A stretch of 64,000 nucleotides of DNA, taken from Tupaia tana (lineage: Eukaryota; Chordata; Mammalia; Scandentia; Tupaiidae). The stretch spans positions 620,001-684,000 of the forward strand of contig JAKSZU010000027.1 in NCBI GenBank assembly GCA_026018925.1, in the 5' to 3' direction. Below the pieces are notes generated by a model. It was not told where the DNA came from. It saw only the letters and a program-made list of their open reading frames with translations, and ran no database searches. Shown piece by piece: positions 1 to 11,117 of the stretch; the stretch's first letter is position 1, and each line of letters opens with the position of its first letter. Made by a program: the position numbers and the translations under genes.

Positions 1-61
1 GGGAGTAAGTTTAGGGCTACTGTTAGTTTTCGGTTCAGTGTTACGTTTGGAGATAGCGTCA

Positions 62-81
62 GGGTCAGGTTAGGGTTGGGG
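62..81 (+). other. G-quadruplex-prone stretch, repeated in each monomer
   Basis: Four G runs lie close together: GGG at 62-64, GG at 68-69, GGG at 73-75 and GGGG at 78-81, with loops of two to three bases. This satisfies a two-layer G-quadruplex pattern but not a clean three-layer one, because the second run has two Gs. The arrangement recurs in most monomers. Subtypes carrying GTCAGGGCCATTTT lose the second run. Folding is a prediction only. Confidence 0.5.
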
Positions 82-100
82 TTGAGCTTCAGGTGTCCGC

Positions 101-117
101 CTAGGGTTAGGGTTAGG
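101..117 (+). repeat. Telomeric core of the monomer
   Basis: CTAGGGTTAGGGTTAGG holds two complete TTAGGG-type units plus a partial one. It recurs at the same place in most of the 381 monomers. Common variants change one base, such as CTAGTGTTAGGG, CTAGGATTAGAG or CCAAGTTTTAGGG. TTAGGG is the telomere repeat of vertebrates and many other eukaryotes. Here it is too short and too regularly spaced to be a functional telomere, so it is best read as an internal telomere-like motif. Confidence 0.9.
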
Positions 118-1289
118 TCTATGGTTTGAGTTAGGCTTCAGGTTAGGTTAGGTTTGAACTTAGTTTGAGGGAGTAAGTTTAGGGCTACTGTTAGTTTTCG
201 GTTCAGTGTTACGGTTGGAGATAGCATCAGGGTCATGTTAGGTTTGGGGTTGAGCTTCAGGTGTCCGCCTAGGGTTACGGTTAGGTCTATGGTTTGAGTT
301 AGGCTTCAGGTTAGGTTAGGTTTGAAATTAGTTTGAGGGAGTAAGTTTAGAGCTAATGTTAGTTTTCGGTTCAGTGTTACGGTTGGAGTTAGCGTGTGGG
401 TCAGGTTAGCGTTGGGGTTGAGCTTAAGGTGTCCGCCTAGGGTTCGGGTTAGGTGTATGGTTTGATTTAGGCTTCAGGTTAGGTTAGGTTTGAACTTAGT
501 TTGAGGGAGTAAGTTTAGGGCGACTGTTAGTTTTCGGGTAACTGTTATGGTTGGAGTTAGCGTCAGGGCCAGGTTAGGGTTGGGGTTTAGCTTAAGGTGT
601 CCGCCTAGGGTTAGGGTTAGGTCTATGGTTTGATTTAGGCTTCAGGTTAGGTTACGTTTGAACTTAGTTTGAGGGAGTAAGTTTAGGGCTACTGTTAATT
701 TTCGGTTCCGTGTTAGGGTTGGAGATAGCATCAGGGTCAGGTAAGGGTTGGGGTTGAGCTTTAGGTGTCCGCCTAGGGTTAGGGTTAGGTCTATGGTTTG
801 AGTTAGGCTTCAGGATAGGTTAGGATTGAACTTAGTTTGAGGGAGTAAGTTTAGGGCTACTGTTAGTTTTGGGTTCAGTGTTACGGTTGCATTTAGCGTG
901 AGGGTCAGGTTAGGGTAGGGGTTGAGCTTAAGGTGTCCGCCTAGGGTTAGGGTTAGGTGTATGGTTTGATTTAGGCTTCAGGTTAGGTTAGGTTTGAACT
1001 TAGTTTGAGGGAGTAATTTTAGGGCTACTGTTTGTTTTCTGGTAACTGTTACGGTTGGAGTTAACGTCAGGTCCAGGTTAGGGTTGGCGTTGAGCTAATG
1101 GTCTCCGCCTAGGGTTAGGGTTAGGTGTATGTTTTGATTTAGGCTTCAGGTTAGGTTAGGTTTGAAGTTAGTTTGAGGGAGTAAGTTTAGGGCTACTGTT
1201 AGTTTTCGGTTAACTGTTACAGTTGGAGTATGCGTGAGGGTCAGGTTAGGGTAGGGGTTGAGCTCAAGGTGTCCGACTAGGGTTAGGGT

Positions 1290-3401
1290 TAGGTGTATGG
1301 TTTGATTTAGGCTTCAGGTTAGGTTAGGTTTGAACTTAGTTTGAGGGAGTAAGTTTAGGGATACTGTTAGTTTTCGGGTTACTGTTATGGTTGGAGTTAT
1401 CGTCAGGGCCATATTAGGGTTGGGGTTGAGCTTAAGGTGTCCGCCAAGTTTTAGGGTTAGGTCTATGGTTTGAGTTAGGCTTCAGGTTAGGTTAGGTTTG
1501 AACTTAGTTTGAGGGAGTAAGTTTAGGGCTACTGTTAGTTTTCGGTTCCGTGTTACGGTTGGAGATAGCGTCAGGGTCAGGTTAGGGTGGGGTTGACCTT
1601 CAGGTGTCTGCCTTGGGTTAGGGTTAGGTGTATGGTTTGATTTAGGCTTCAGGTTAGGTTAGGTTTGAACTTAGTTTGAGGGAGTAAGTTTAGGGCTACT
1701 GTTTGTTTTCGGGTAACTGTTACGGTTGGAGTTAGCGTCAGGTCCAGGTTAGGGTTGGCATTAAGTTAATGGTGTCCACCTAGGATTAGGTTTAGGTGTA
1801 TGGTTTGATTTAGGCTTCAGGTTAGATTAGGTTTGAAGTTAGTTTGAGGGAGTAAGTTTAGGGCTACTGTTAGTTTTCGGTTAACTGTTACAGTTGGAGT
1901 AAGCGTGAGGGTCAGGTTAGGGTAGGGGTTGAGCTCAAGGTATCCGCCTAGGGTTAGGGTTAGGTGTATGATTTGATTAAGGCTTCACGTTAGGTTAGGT
2001 TTGAACTTAGTTTGAGGGAGTAAGTTTAGGGCTACTGTTAGTTTTCGGGTAACTGTTATGGTTGGAGTTAGCGTCAGGGCCAGGTTAGTGTTGGGGTTGA
2101 GCATAAGGTGTCCGCCTAGGGTTAGGGTTAGGTCTATGGTTTGAGTTAGGCTTCAGGTTAGGTTAGGTTTGAACTTAGTTTGAGGGAGTAAGTTTAGGGC
2201 TACTGTTTGTTTTCGGTTCAGTGTTATGGTTGGAGATAGCGTCAGGGTCATGTTAGGGTTGGGGTTGAGCTTAAGGTGTCCGCCTAGGGTTAGGGTTAGG
2301 TGTATGGTTTGATTTAGGCTTAAGGTTAGGTTAGGTTTGAACTTAGTTTGAGGGAGTAAGTTTAGGGCTACTGTTAGTTTTCGGTTCAGTGTTACGGTTG
2401 GAGATATCGTCAGGGTCATGCTAGGGTTGGGCTTGAACTTCAGGTGTCCGCCTAGGGTTAGGGTTTGGTCTATGGTTTTAGTTAGGCTTCAGGTTAGGTT
2501 AGGTTTGAACTTAGTTTGAGGGAGTAAGTTTAGGGCTACTGTTAGTTTTCGGTTCAGTGTTACGGATGGAGATAGCGTCAGGGTCAGGTTAGGTTGGGGT
2601 TGAGCTTCAGGTGTCCGCCTAGTGTTAGGTTTAGGTCTATGGTTTGAGTTAGGCTTCAGGTTAGGTTAGGTTTGAACTTAGTTTGAGGGAGTAAGTTTAG
2701 GGCTACTGTTAGTTTTCGGTTCAGTGTTACGGTTGGATTTAGCGTGAGTGTCAGGTTAGGGTTGGGGTTGAGCTTTAGGTTTCTGCCTAGTGTTAGGGTT
2801 AGGTGTATGGTTTGATTTAGGGTTCAGGTTAGGTTAGGTTTGAACTTTGTTTGAGTGAGTATGTTTTGGGCTATTGTTACTTTTCGGGTAACTGTTATGG
2901 TTGGAGTTAGCGTCAGGGCCATTTTAGGTTAGGGGTTGAGCTTAAGGTGTCCGCCAAGGGTTAGGGTTAGGTCTATGGTTTGAGTTAGGCTTCATGTTAG
3001 GTTAGGTTTGAACTTAGTTTGAGGGAGTAAGTTTAGGGCTACTGTAAGTTTTCGGTTCAGTGTTATGGTTGGAGATAGCGTCAGGGTCAGGTTAGGGTTG
3101 GGGTTGAGCTTCAGGTGTCCGCCTAGGGTTAGGGTTAGGTCTATGTTTTGAGTTAGGCTTCAGGTTAGGTTAGGTTTGAACTTAGTTTGAGGGAGTAAGT
3201 TTAGGGTTACTGTTAGTTATCGGTTCAGTGTTATGGTTGGAGTTAGCGTCAGGGTCAGGTTAGGGTTGGGGTTGACCTTAAGGTGTCCGCCTAGGGTTAG
3301 GGTTAGGTGTACGGTTTGATTTAGGCTTCAGGTTAGGTTAGGTTTGAACTTAGTTTGAGGGAGTAAGTTTAGGGCTACTGTTAGTTTTCGGTTCAGTGTT
3401 A
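1290..3401 (+). repeat. Duplicated block I, left copy (12-13 monomers)
   Basis: This block recurs about 9,069 bp to the right, which is 54 monomers minus 3 bases. Shared rare markers include GCATAAGGTG at 2,101 and 11,170, the GAGATATCGTC monomer at 2,401 and 11,470, and GTATGTTTTGGGCTATTG at 2,859 and 11,928. The match ends near 3,401, where this copy has ACCTTTGGAG and the other has ACGGTTGGAG. The left boundary is approximate. Scattered substitutions separate the copies, so this is an older duplication than the one at 48.7-55.5 kb. Confidence 0.8.
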
Positions 3402-3620
3402 CCTTTGGAGATAGCGTCTGGGTAAGGTTAGGGTTGGGGTTGAGCTTCAGGTGTCCGCCTAGGGTTAGGGTTAGGTCTATGGTTTGAGTTAGGTTTCAGG
3501 TTAGGTTAGGTTTGAAATTAGTTTGAGGGAGTAAGTTTAGGGCTAATGTTAGTTTTCGGTTCAGTGTTATGGTTGGAGTTAGCGTGAGGGTCAGGTTAGG
3601 GTAGGGGTTGAGCTTAAGCT

Positions 3621-4820
3621 GTCCGCCTAGGGTTAGGGTTAGGTGTATGGTTTGATTTAGGCTTCAGGTTAGGTTAGGTTTGAACTTAGTTTGAGGGAGT
3701 AAGTTTAGGGCTACTGTTAGTTTTCGGTTAAGTGTTACGGTTGGAGATAGCGTGAGGGTCAGGTTAGGGTTGGGGTTGAGCTTCAGGTGTCCGCCTAGGG
3801 TTAGGGTTAGGTCTATGGTTTTAGTTAGGCTTCAGGTTAGGTTAGGTTTGAACTTAGTTTGAGGGAGTCAGTTTAGGGCTACTGTTAGTTTTCGGTTAAT
3901 TGTTACGGTTGGAATAAGCGTCAGGGTCAGGTTAGGTTTGGTGTTGAGTTTAAGGTGTCCGCGTAGGGTTAGGGTTAGGTGTATGGTTTGATTTAGGCTT
4001 CAGGTTAGGTTAGGTTTGAACTTAGTTTGAGGGAGTAAGTTTAGGGCTACTGTTAGTTTTCGTTTAACTGTTATGGTTGGAGTAAGCGTCAGGGTCAGGT
4101 TAGGGTGGGTGTTAAGCATAAGGTGTCCGCCTAGGGTTAGGGTTAGGTCTATGGTTTCATTTAGGCTTCAGGTTAGGTTAGGATTGAACTTAGTTCGAAG
4201 GAGTAAGTTTAGGCCTACTGTTAGTTTTCGGTTCAGTGTTACGGTTGGATTTAGCCTCAGAGTCAGGTTCGGGTTGGGGTTAAGCTTAAGGTGTCCGCCT
4301 AGGGTTAGGTTTAGGACTATTGTTTGAGTTAGGCTTCAGGTTAGGTTAGGTTTGAACTTACTTTGAGGGAGTAAGTTTAGGGTTACTGTTAGTTATCGGT
4401 TCAGTGTTACGGTTGGAGTTACCGTGAGGTTCAGGTTAGGGTTGGGGTTGGGCTTAAGGTGTCCGCCTAGGGTTAGGGTTAGGTGTATGGTTTGATTTAG
4501 GCTTCAGGTTAGGTTAGGTTTGAACTTAGTTTGAGGGAGTAAGTTTAGGGCTACTGTTCGTTTTCAGGTAACTGTTATGGTTGGAGTTAGCGTCAGGGCC
4601 ATTTTAGGGTTGGGGTTGAGCTTAAGGTGTCCGGCAAGATTTAGGGTTAGGTCTATGGTTTGAGTTAGGCTTCAGGCTAGGTTAGGTTTGAACTTAGTTT
4701 GAGGGAGTAAGTTTAGGGCTACTGTTAGTTTTCGGTTCAGTGTTACGTTTGGAGATAGCGTCAGGGTCAGGTTAGGGTTGGGGTTGAGCTTCAGGTGTCC
4801 GCCTAGGGTTAGGGTTAGGT
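3621..4820 (+). repeat. Duplicated block II, left copy
   Basis: This block matches 6,308-7,507 at an offset of 2,687 bp (16 monomers minus 1). It contains the first full 672-bp cassette (3,863-4,534), then a GTTCGTTTTCAGG monomer and an ACGTTTGGAG monomer. The copies part at about 4,821, where this one has GGTGTATGG and the other GGTCTATGG. Immediately upstream the register changes by one monomer: ACCTTTGG at 3,401 pairs with 6,256, a step of 2,855 bp. One copy therefore gained or lost exactly one unit. Confidence 0.8.
3863..4534 (+). repeat. Four-monomer cassette, copy 1
   Basis: Four consecutive units in fixed order span exactly 672 bp. Unit 1 has TTAA(C/T)TGTTACGG with GTAAGCG or ATAAGCG. 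Unit 2 has TTTCGTTTAACTG, AAGCATAAGG and GTTTCATTTAGG. Unit 3 has GGATTTAGCCTC, GGTTAAGCTTAAGG and CTATTGTTTGAG. Unit 4 has GGAGTTA(G/C)CGTGAGG and GTTGGGCTTAAGG. Unit 1 opens with GGGAGTCAG in place of GGGAGTAAG. This copy has its own variants: GTTCGAAGGAG at the unit 2/3 border and GTTATCGG in unit 4. Confidence 0.82.
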
Positions 4821-6246
4821 GTATGGTTTGATTTAGGCTTAAGGTTAGGTTAGGTTTGAACTTAGTTTGAGGGAGTAAGTTTAGGGCTACTGTTAGTTTT
4901 CGGTTCAGTGTTACGGTTGGAGATATCGTCAGGGTCAGGCTAGGGTTGGGCTTGAACTTCAGGTGTCCGCCTAGGGTTAGGGTTTGGTCTATGGTTTTAG
5001 TTAGGCTTCAGGTTAGGTTAGGTTTGAACTTAGTTTGAGGGAGTAAGTTTAGGGCTACTGTTTGTTTTCTGGTAACTGCTACAGTTGGAGTTAACGTCAG
5101 GTCCAGGTTAGGGTTGGCGTGGAGCTAATGGTGTCCGCCTAGGGTTAGGGTTAGGTGTATGTTTTGATTTAGGCTTCAGGTTAGGTTAGGTTTGAAGTGA
5201 GTTTGAGGGAGTAAGTTTAGGCCTACTGTTAGTTTTCGGTTAACTGTTACAGTTGGAGTATGCGTGAGGGTCAGGTTAGGGTTGGGGTTGAGCTTCAGGT
5301 GTCCGCCTAGGGATAGGGTTAGGTCTATGGTTTGAATTAGGCTTCAGGTTAGGTTAGGTTTGAACATAGTTTGAGGGAGTAAGTTTAAGGCTACTGTTAG
5401 TTTTCGGTTCAGTGTTACGGTTGGATTTAGCGTGAGGGTCATGTTAGGGTTGGGGTTGAGCTTAAGGTGTCCGCCTAGGGTTAGGGTTAGGTGTATGGTT
5501 TGATTTAGGCTTCAGGTTAGGTTAGGTTTGAACTTAGTTTGAGGGAGTAAGTTTAGGGATACTGTTAGTTTTCGGGTAACTGTTATGGTTGGAGTTATCG
5601 TCCGGGCCATATTAGGGTTGGGGTTGAGCTTAAGGTGTCCGCCAAGTTTTAGGGTTAGGTCTATGGTTTGAGTTAGGCTTCAGGTTAGGTTAGGTTTGAA
5701 CTTAGTTTGAGGGAGTAAGTTTAGGGCTACTGTTAGTTTTCGGTTCCGTGTTACGGTTGGAGATAGCGTCAGGGTCAGGTTAGGGTGGGGTTGACCTTCA
5801 GGTGTCCGCCTTGGGTTAGGGTTAGGTGTATGGTTTGATTTAGGCTTCAGGTTAGGTTAGGTTTGAACTTAGTTTGAGGGAGTAAGTTTAGGGCTACTGT
5901 TTGTTTTCGGGTAACTGTTACGGTTGGAGTTAGCGTCAGGTCCAGGTTAGGGTTGGCATTAAGTTAATGGTGTCCACCTAGGATTAGGTTTAGGTGTATG
6001 GTTTGATTTAGGCTTCAGGTTAGATTAGGTTTGAAGTTAGTTTGAGGGAGTAAGTTTAGGGCTACTGTTAGTTTTCGGTTAACTGTTACAGTTGGAGTAA
6101 GCGTGAGGGTCAGGTTAGGGTAGGGGTTGAGCTCAAGGTATCCGCCTAGGGTTAGGGTTAGGTGTATGATTTGATTAAGGCTTCACGTTAGGTTAGGTTT
6201 GAACTTAGTTTGAGGGAGTAAGTTTAGGGCTACTGTTAGTTTTCGG
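4793..6246 (+). repeat. Duplicated block III, left copy
   Basis: This 1,454-bp block matches 9,664-11,117 at an offset of 4,871 bp (29 monomers minus 1). The left edge is defined by CTTCAGG here against CTTAAGG in the partner. The right edge is TTTCGGTTC here against TTTCGGGTA in the partner. Shared markers are GAGATATCGTCAGGG (4,920 and 9,791) and the ATACTGTTAG monomer (5,559 and 10,430). The same ATACTGTTAG monomer also occurs at 1,361, so parts of this block exist three times in the window. Confidence 0.82.
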
Positions 6247-6307
6247 TTCAGTGTTACCTTTGGAGATAGCGTCTGGGTAAGGTTAGGGTTGGGGTTGAGC
6301 TTCAGGT

Positions 6308-7507
6308 GTCCGCCTAGGGTTAGGGTTAGGTGTATGGTTTGATTTAGGCTTCAGGTTAGGTTAGGTTTGAACTTAGTTTGAGGGAGTAAGTTTAGGGCTA
6401 CTGTTAGTTTTCGGTTAAGTGTTACGGTTGGAGATAGCGTGAGGGTCAGGTTAGGGTTGGGGTTGAGCTTCAGGTGTCCGCCTAGGGTTAGGGTTAGGTC
6501 TATGGTTTTAGTTAGGCTTCAGGTTAGGTTAGGTTTGAACTTAGTTTGAGGGAGTCAGTTTAGGGCTACTGTTAGTTTTCGGTTAACTGTTACGGTTGGA
6601 ATAAGCGTCAGGGTCAGGTTAGGTTTGGTGTTGAGTTTAAGGTGTCCGCGTAGGGTTAGGGTTAGGTGTATGGTTTGATTTAGGCTTCAGGTTAGGTTAG
6701 GTTTGAACTTAGTTTGAGGGAGTAAGTTTAGGGCTACTGTTAGTTTTCGTTTAACTGTTATGGTTTGAGTAAGCGTCAGGGTCAGGTTAGGGTGGGTGTT
6801 AAGCATAAGGTGTCCGCCTAGGGTTAGGGTTAGGTCTATGGTTTCATTTAGGCTTCAGGTTAGGTTAGGATTGAACTTAGTTCGAAGGAGTAAGTTTAGG
6901 CCTACTGTTAGTTTTCGGTTCAGTGTTACGGTTGGATTTAGCCTCTGAGTCAGGTTCGGGTTGGGGTTAAGCTTAAGGTGTCCACCTAGGGTTAGGTTTA
7001 GGACTATTGTTTGAGTTAGGCTTCAGGTTAGGTTAGGTTTGAACTTACTTTGAGGGAGTAAGTTTAGGGTTACTGTTAGTTATCGGTTCAGTGTTACGGT
7101 TGGAGTTACCGTGAGGTTCAGGTTAGGGTTGGGGTTGGGCTTAAGGTGTCCGCCTAGGGTTAGGGTTAGGTGTATGGTTTGATTTAGGCTTCAGGTTAGG
7201 TTAGGTTTGAACTTAGTTTGAGGGAGTAAGTTTAGGGCTACTGTTCGTTTTCAGGTAACTGTTATGGTTGGAGTTAGCGTCAGGGCCATTTTAGGGTTGG
7301 GGTTGAGCTTAAGGTGTCCGGCAAGATTTAGGGTTAGGTCTATGGTTTGAGTTAGGCTTCAGGCTAGGTTAGGTTTGAACTTAGTTTGAGGGAGTAAGTT
7401 TAGGGCTACTGTTAGTTTTCGGTTCAGTGTTACGTTTGGAGATAGCGTCAGGGTCAGGTTAGGGTTGGGGTTGAGCTTCAGGTGTCCGCCTAGGGTTAGG
7501 GTTAGGT
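6308..7507 (+). repeat. Duplicated block II, right copy
   Basis: This is the partner of 3,621-4,820. Small differences include CTCTGAG for CTCAGAG near 6,943 and GTCCACC for GTCCGCC near 6,981. It carries the second full cassette (6,550-7,221). Because only a handful of substitutions separate about 1.2 kb, the duplication is relatively young on the scale of the array. Confidence 0.8.
6550..7221 (+). repeat. Four-monomer cassette, copy 2
   Basis: Same four units, 672 bp. It shares GTTCGAAGGAG and GTTATCGG with copy 1, so these two form one lineage linked by the 2,687-bp duplication. Unit 3 reads CTCTGAG in place of CTCAGAG. Confidence 0.82.
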
Positions 7508-9663
7508 CTATGGTTTGAGTTAGGCTTCAGGTTAGGTTAGGTTTGAACATAGTTTGAGGGAGTAAGTTTAGGGCTACTGTTAGTTTTCGGTTCAGTGTTA
7601 CGGTTGGATTTAGCGTGAGGGTCAGGTTAGGGTTGGGGTTGAGATTAAGGTGTCCGCCTAGGGATAGGGTTAGGTGTATGGTTTGATTTAGGCTTCAGGT
7701 TAGGTTAGGTTTGAACTTAGTTTGAGGGAGTAAGTTTAGGGCTACTGTTAGTTTTCGGGTAACTGTTATGGTTGGAGTTAGCGTCAGGGCCATTTTAGGG
7801 TTGGGGTTGAGCTTAAGGTGTCCGCCAAGTTTTAGGGTTAGGTCTATGGTTTGAGTTAGGCTTCAGGTTAGGTTAGGTTTGAACTTAGTTTCAGGGAGTA
7901 AGTTTAGGGCTACTGTTAGTTTTCGGTTCAGTGTTACGGTTGGAGATAGTGTCAGGGTCAGGTTAGTGTTGGGCTTGAACTTCAGGTGTCCGCCTAGGGT
8001 TAGGGTTAGGTCTATGGTTTGAGTTAGGCTTCAGGTTAGGTTAGGTTGGAAATTAGTTTGAGGGAGTAAGTTTAGGACTAATGTTAGTTTTCTGTTCAGT
8101 GTTACGGTTGGAGTTAGCGTCAGGGTCAGGTTAGGGTTGGGGTTGTGCTTAAAGTGTCCGCCTAGGATTAGATTTAGGTGTATGGTTTGATTTAGGCTTC
8201 AGGTTACGTTAGGTTTGAACTTAGTTTGAGTGAGTATGTTTAGGGATACTGTTAGTTTTCGGGTAACTGTTATGGCTGGAGTTAGCTTCAGGGCCATTTT
8301 AGGGTTGGGGTTGAGCTTAAGGTGTCCTCCAAGGGTTAGGGTTAGGTCTATGGTTTGAGTTAGGCTTCAGGTTAGGTTAGGTTTGAACTTAGTTTGAGGG
8401 AGTAAGTTTAGGGCTACTGTTAGTTTTCGATTCAGTGTTACGGTTGGAGATAGCGTCAGGGTCACGTTAGGGTTGGGGTTGACCTTAAGGTGTCCGCTTA
8501 GTGTTAGCGTTAGGTGTATGGTTTGATTTAGGCTTCAGGTTAGGTTAGGTTTGAACTTAGTTTGAGGGAGAAATTTTAGGGCTACTGTTAGTTTTCGGTT
8601 CAGTGTTACGGATGGAGATAGCGTCAGGGTCAGGTAAGGGTTGGGGTTGAGCTTCAGGTGTCCGCCTAGGGTTAGGGTTAGGTCTATGGTTTGAGTTAGG
8701 CTTCAGGTTAGGTGAGGTTTGAAATTAGTTTGAGGGAGTAAGTTTAGGGCAAATGTTAGTTTTCGGTTCAGTGTTATGGTTGGAGTTAGCGAGAGGGTCA
8801 GGTTAGGGTTGGGGTTGAGCTTAAGGTGTCCGTCTAGGGTTAGGGTTAGGTGTATGGTTTGATTTAGGCTTCAGGTTAGGTTAGGTTTGAACTTAGTTTG
8901 AGGGAGTAAGTTTAGGGCGACTGTTAGTTTTCGGGTAACTGTTATGGTTGGAAATAGCGTCTGGGTCAGGTAAGGGTTGGGGTTGAGCTTCAGGTGTCCG
9001 CCTAGGGTTAGGGTTAGGTCTATGGTTTGAGTTAGGCTTCAGGTTAGGTTAGGTTTGAACTTAGTTTGAGGGAGTAAGTTTAGGGCTACTGTTAGTTTTC
9101 GGTTCAGTGTTACGGTTGGAGTTAGCGTGAGGGTCAGGTTAGCGTTGGGGTTGAGCTTAAGGTATCCGGCTAGGGTTAGGGTTAGGTGTACGGTTTGATT
9201 TAGGCTTCAGGTTAGGTTAGGTTTGAACTTAGTTTGAGGGAGTAAGTTTAGGGCTACTGTTCGTTTTCGGTTCAGTGTTACGGTTGGAGATAGCGTGAGG
9301 GTCAGGTTAGCGTTGGGGTTGAGCTTCAGGTGTCCGCCTAGGGTTAGGGTTAGATCTATGGTTTGATTTAGGCTTCAGTTTAGGTTAGGTTTGAACTTAG
9401 TTTGAGGGAGTAAGTTTAGGGCTACTGTTAGTTTTCGGTTCAGTGTTACGGTTGGAAATAGCGTCTGGGTCAGGTAAGGGTTGGGGTTGAGCTTCAGGTG
9501 TCCGCCTAGGGTTAGGGTTAGGTCTATGTTTTGAGTTAGGCTTCAGGTTAGGTTAGGTTTGAACTTAGTTTGAGGGAGTAAGTTTAGGGATACTGTTAGT
9601 TTTCGGTTCAGTGTTACATTTGGAGATAGCGTCAGGGTCAGGTTAGGGTTGGGGTTGAGCTTA
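7508..9663 (+). repeat. Diverse stretch of satellite monomers
   Basis: Between the block II and block III copies lie about 13 monomers that I could not pair at length with another part of the window. They are ordinary 168-bp units of mixed subtype, with private substitutions such as GTCCTCCAAGG near 8,325, GTCCGCTTAG near 8,492 and GAGAAATTTTAGG near 8,568. Nothing other than satellite is visible here. Confidence 0.7.
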
Positions 9664-11117
9664 AGGTGTCCGCCTAGGGTTAGGGTTAGGTGTATGGTTT
9701 GATTTAGGCTTAAGGTTAGGTTAGGTTTGAACTTAGTTTGAGGGAGTAAGTTTAGGGCTACTGTTAGTTTTCGGTTCAGTGTTACGGTTGGAGATATCGT
9801 CAGGGTCAGGCTAGGGTTGGGCTTGAACTTCAGGTGTCCGCCTAGGGTTAGGGTTTGGTCTATGGTTTTAGTTAGGCTTCAGGTTAGGTTAGGTTTGAAC
9901 TTAGTTTGAGGGAGTAAGTTTAGGGCTACTGTTTGTTTTCTGGTAACTGCTACAGTTGGAGTTAACGTCAGGTCCAGGTTAGGGTTGGCGTGGAGCTAAT
10001 GGTGTCCGCCTAGGGTTAGGGTTAGGTGTATGTTTTGATTTAGGCTTCAGGTTAGGTTAGGTTTGAAGTGAGTTTGAGGGAGTAAGTTTAGGCCTACTGT
10101 TAGTTTTCGGTTAACTGTTACAGTTGGAGTATGCGTGAGGGTCAGGTTAGGGTTGGGGTTGAGCTTCAGGTGTCCGCCTAGGGATAGGGTTAGGTCTATG
10201 GTTTGAATTAGGCTTCAGGTTAGGTTAGGTTTGAACATAGTTTGAGGGAGTAAGTTTAAGGCTACTGTTAGTTTTCGGTTCAGTGTTACGGTTGGATTTA
10301 GCGTGAGGGTCAGGTTAGGGTTGGGGTTGAGCTTAAGGTGTCCGCCTAGGGTTAGGGTTAGGTGTATGGTTTGATTTAGGCTTCAGGTTAGGTTAGGTTT
10401 GAACTTAGTTTGAGGGAGTAAGTTTAGGGATACTGTTAGTTTTCGGGTAACTGTTATGGTTGGAGTTATCGTCAGGGCCATATTAGGGTTGGGGTTGAGC
10501 TTAAGGTGTCCGCCATGTTTTAGGGTTAGGTCTATGGTTTGAGTTAGGCTTCAGGTTAGGTTAGGTTTGAACTTAGTTTGAGGGAGTAAGTTTAGGGCTA
10601 CTGTTAGTTTTCGGTTCCGTGTTACGGTTGGAGATAGCGTCAGGGTCAGGTTAGGGTGGGGTTGACCTTCAGGTGTCCGCCTTGGGTTAGGGTTAGGTGT
10701 ATGGTTTGATTTAGGCTTCAGGTTAGGTTAGGTTTGAACTTAGTTTGAGGGAGTAAGTTTAGGGCTACTGTTTGTTTTCGGGTAACTGTTACGGTTGGAG
10801 TTAGCGTCAGGTCCAGGTTAGGGTTGGCATTAAGTTAATGGTGTCCACCTAGGATTAGGTTTAGGTGTATGGTTTGATTTAGGCTTCAGGTTAGATTAGG
10901 TTTGAAGTTAGTTTGAGGGAGTAAGTTTAGGGCTACTGTTAGTTTTCGGTTAACTGTTACAGTTGGAGTAAGCGTGAGGGTCAGGTTAGGGTAGGGGTTG
11001 AGCTCAAGGTATCCGCCTAGGGTTAGGGTTAGGTGTATGATTTGATTAAGGCTTCACGTTAGGTTAGGTTTGAACTTAGTTTGAGGGAGTAAGTTTAGGG
11101 CTACTGTTAGTTTTCGG
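9664..11117 (+). repeat. Duplicated block III, right copy
   Basis: This is the partner of 4,793-6,246. I saw only a few substitutions, for example GTCAGGTT for GTCATGTT near 10,311, GTCAGGG for GTCCGGG near 10,472 and CCATGTTTT for CCAAGTTTT near 10,515. Its right half overlaps the start of block I, right copy. A patchwork of this sort is expected from repeated unequal exchange. Confidence 0.82.

Larger units (their letters stand above)
1..168 (+). repeat. Reference monomer of the satellite
   Basis: This first full unit serves as the reference. Split into hexamers from base 2 it reads ggagta, agttta, gggcta, ctgtta, and so on. Aligned to GGGTTA, about 105 of 168 positions match by hand count, against roughly one third expected from base composition. 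Landmarks in order are GGGAGTAAG (1-9), TTTTCGGTTCAGTGTTAC (about 27-44), a G-rich stretch (62-81), GTGTCCGCC (about 93-101), the telomeric core (101-117), TTAGGC (131-136), a TTAGG pair (about 141-152) and GAACTTAGTTTGA (about 156-168). The C-containing landmarks are the most diagnostic because C is rare elsewhere. The start of the unit is arbitrary. Confidence 0.93.

Noticed and set aside
27..48. CENP-B box
   Set aside because: TTTTCGGTTCAGTGTTACGG has the TTCG....A start of the box, but the required CGGG at the fixed spacing is absent (GTTA instead). The GGGTAACTG variant fails too. Centromere identity cannot be claimed from this.
1..168. Primate alpha satellite, because of similar unit length
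   Set aside because: The base composition (G/T-rich, telomere-like) and motifs are unlike the A/T-rich alpha monomer. Only the length is similar.
2153..2419. Open reading frame of 88 codons on the minus strand
   Set aside because: It lies wholly inside satellite monomers and has a 56-residue internal period of low-complexity sequence. It arises because the local units happen to lack the usual stops. No coding signal distinguishes it from neighbouring units.
4073..4327. Open reading frame of 84 codons on the plus strand
   Set aside because: It runs through cassette units 2 and 3, where GTTTCATTT replaces GTTTGA and so removes a stop. The product is a V/R/G-rich periodic peptide with no domain.
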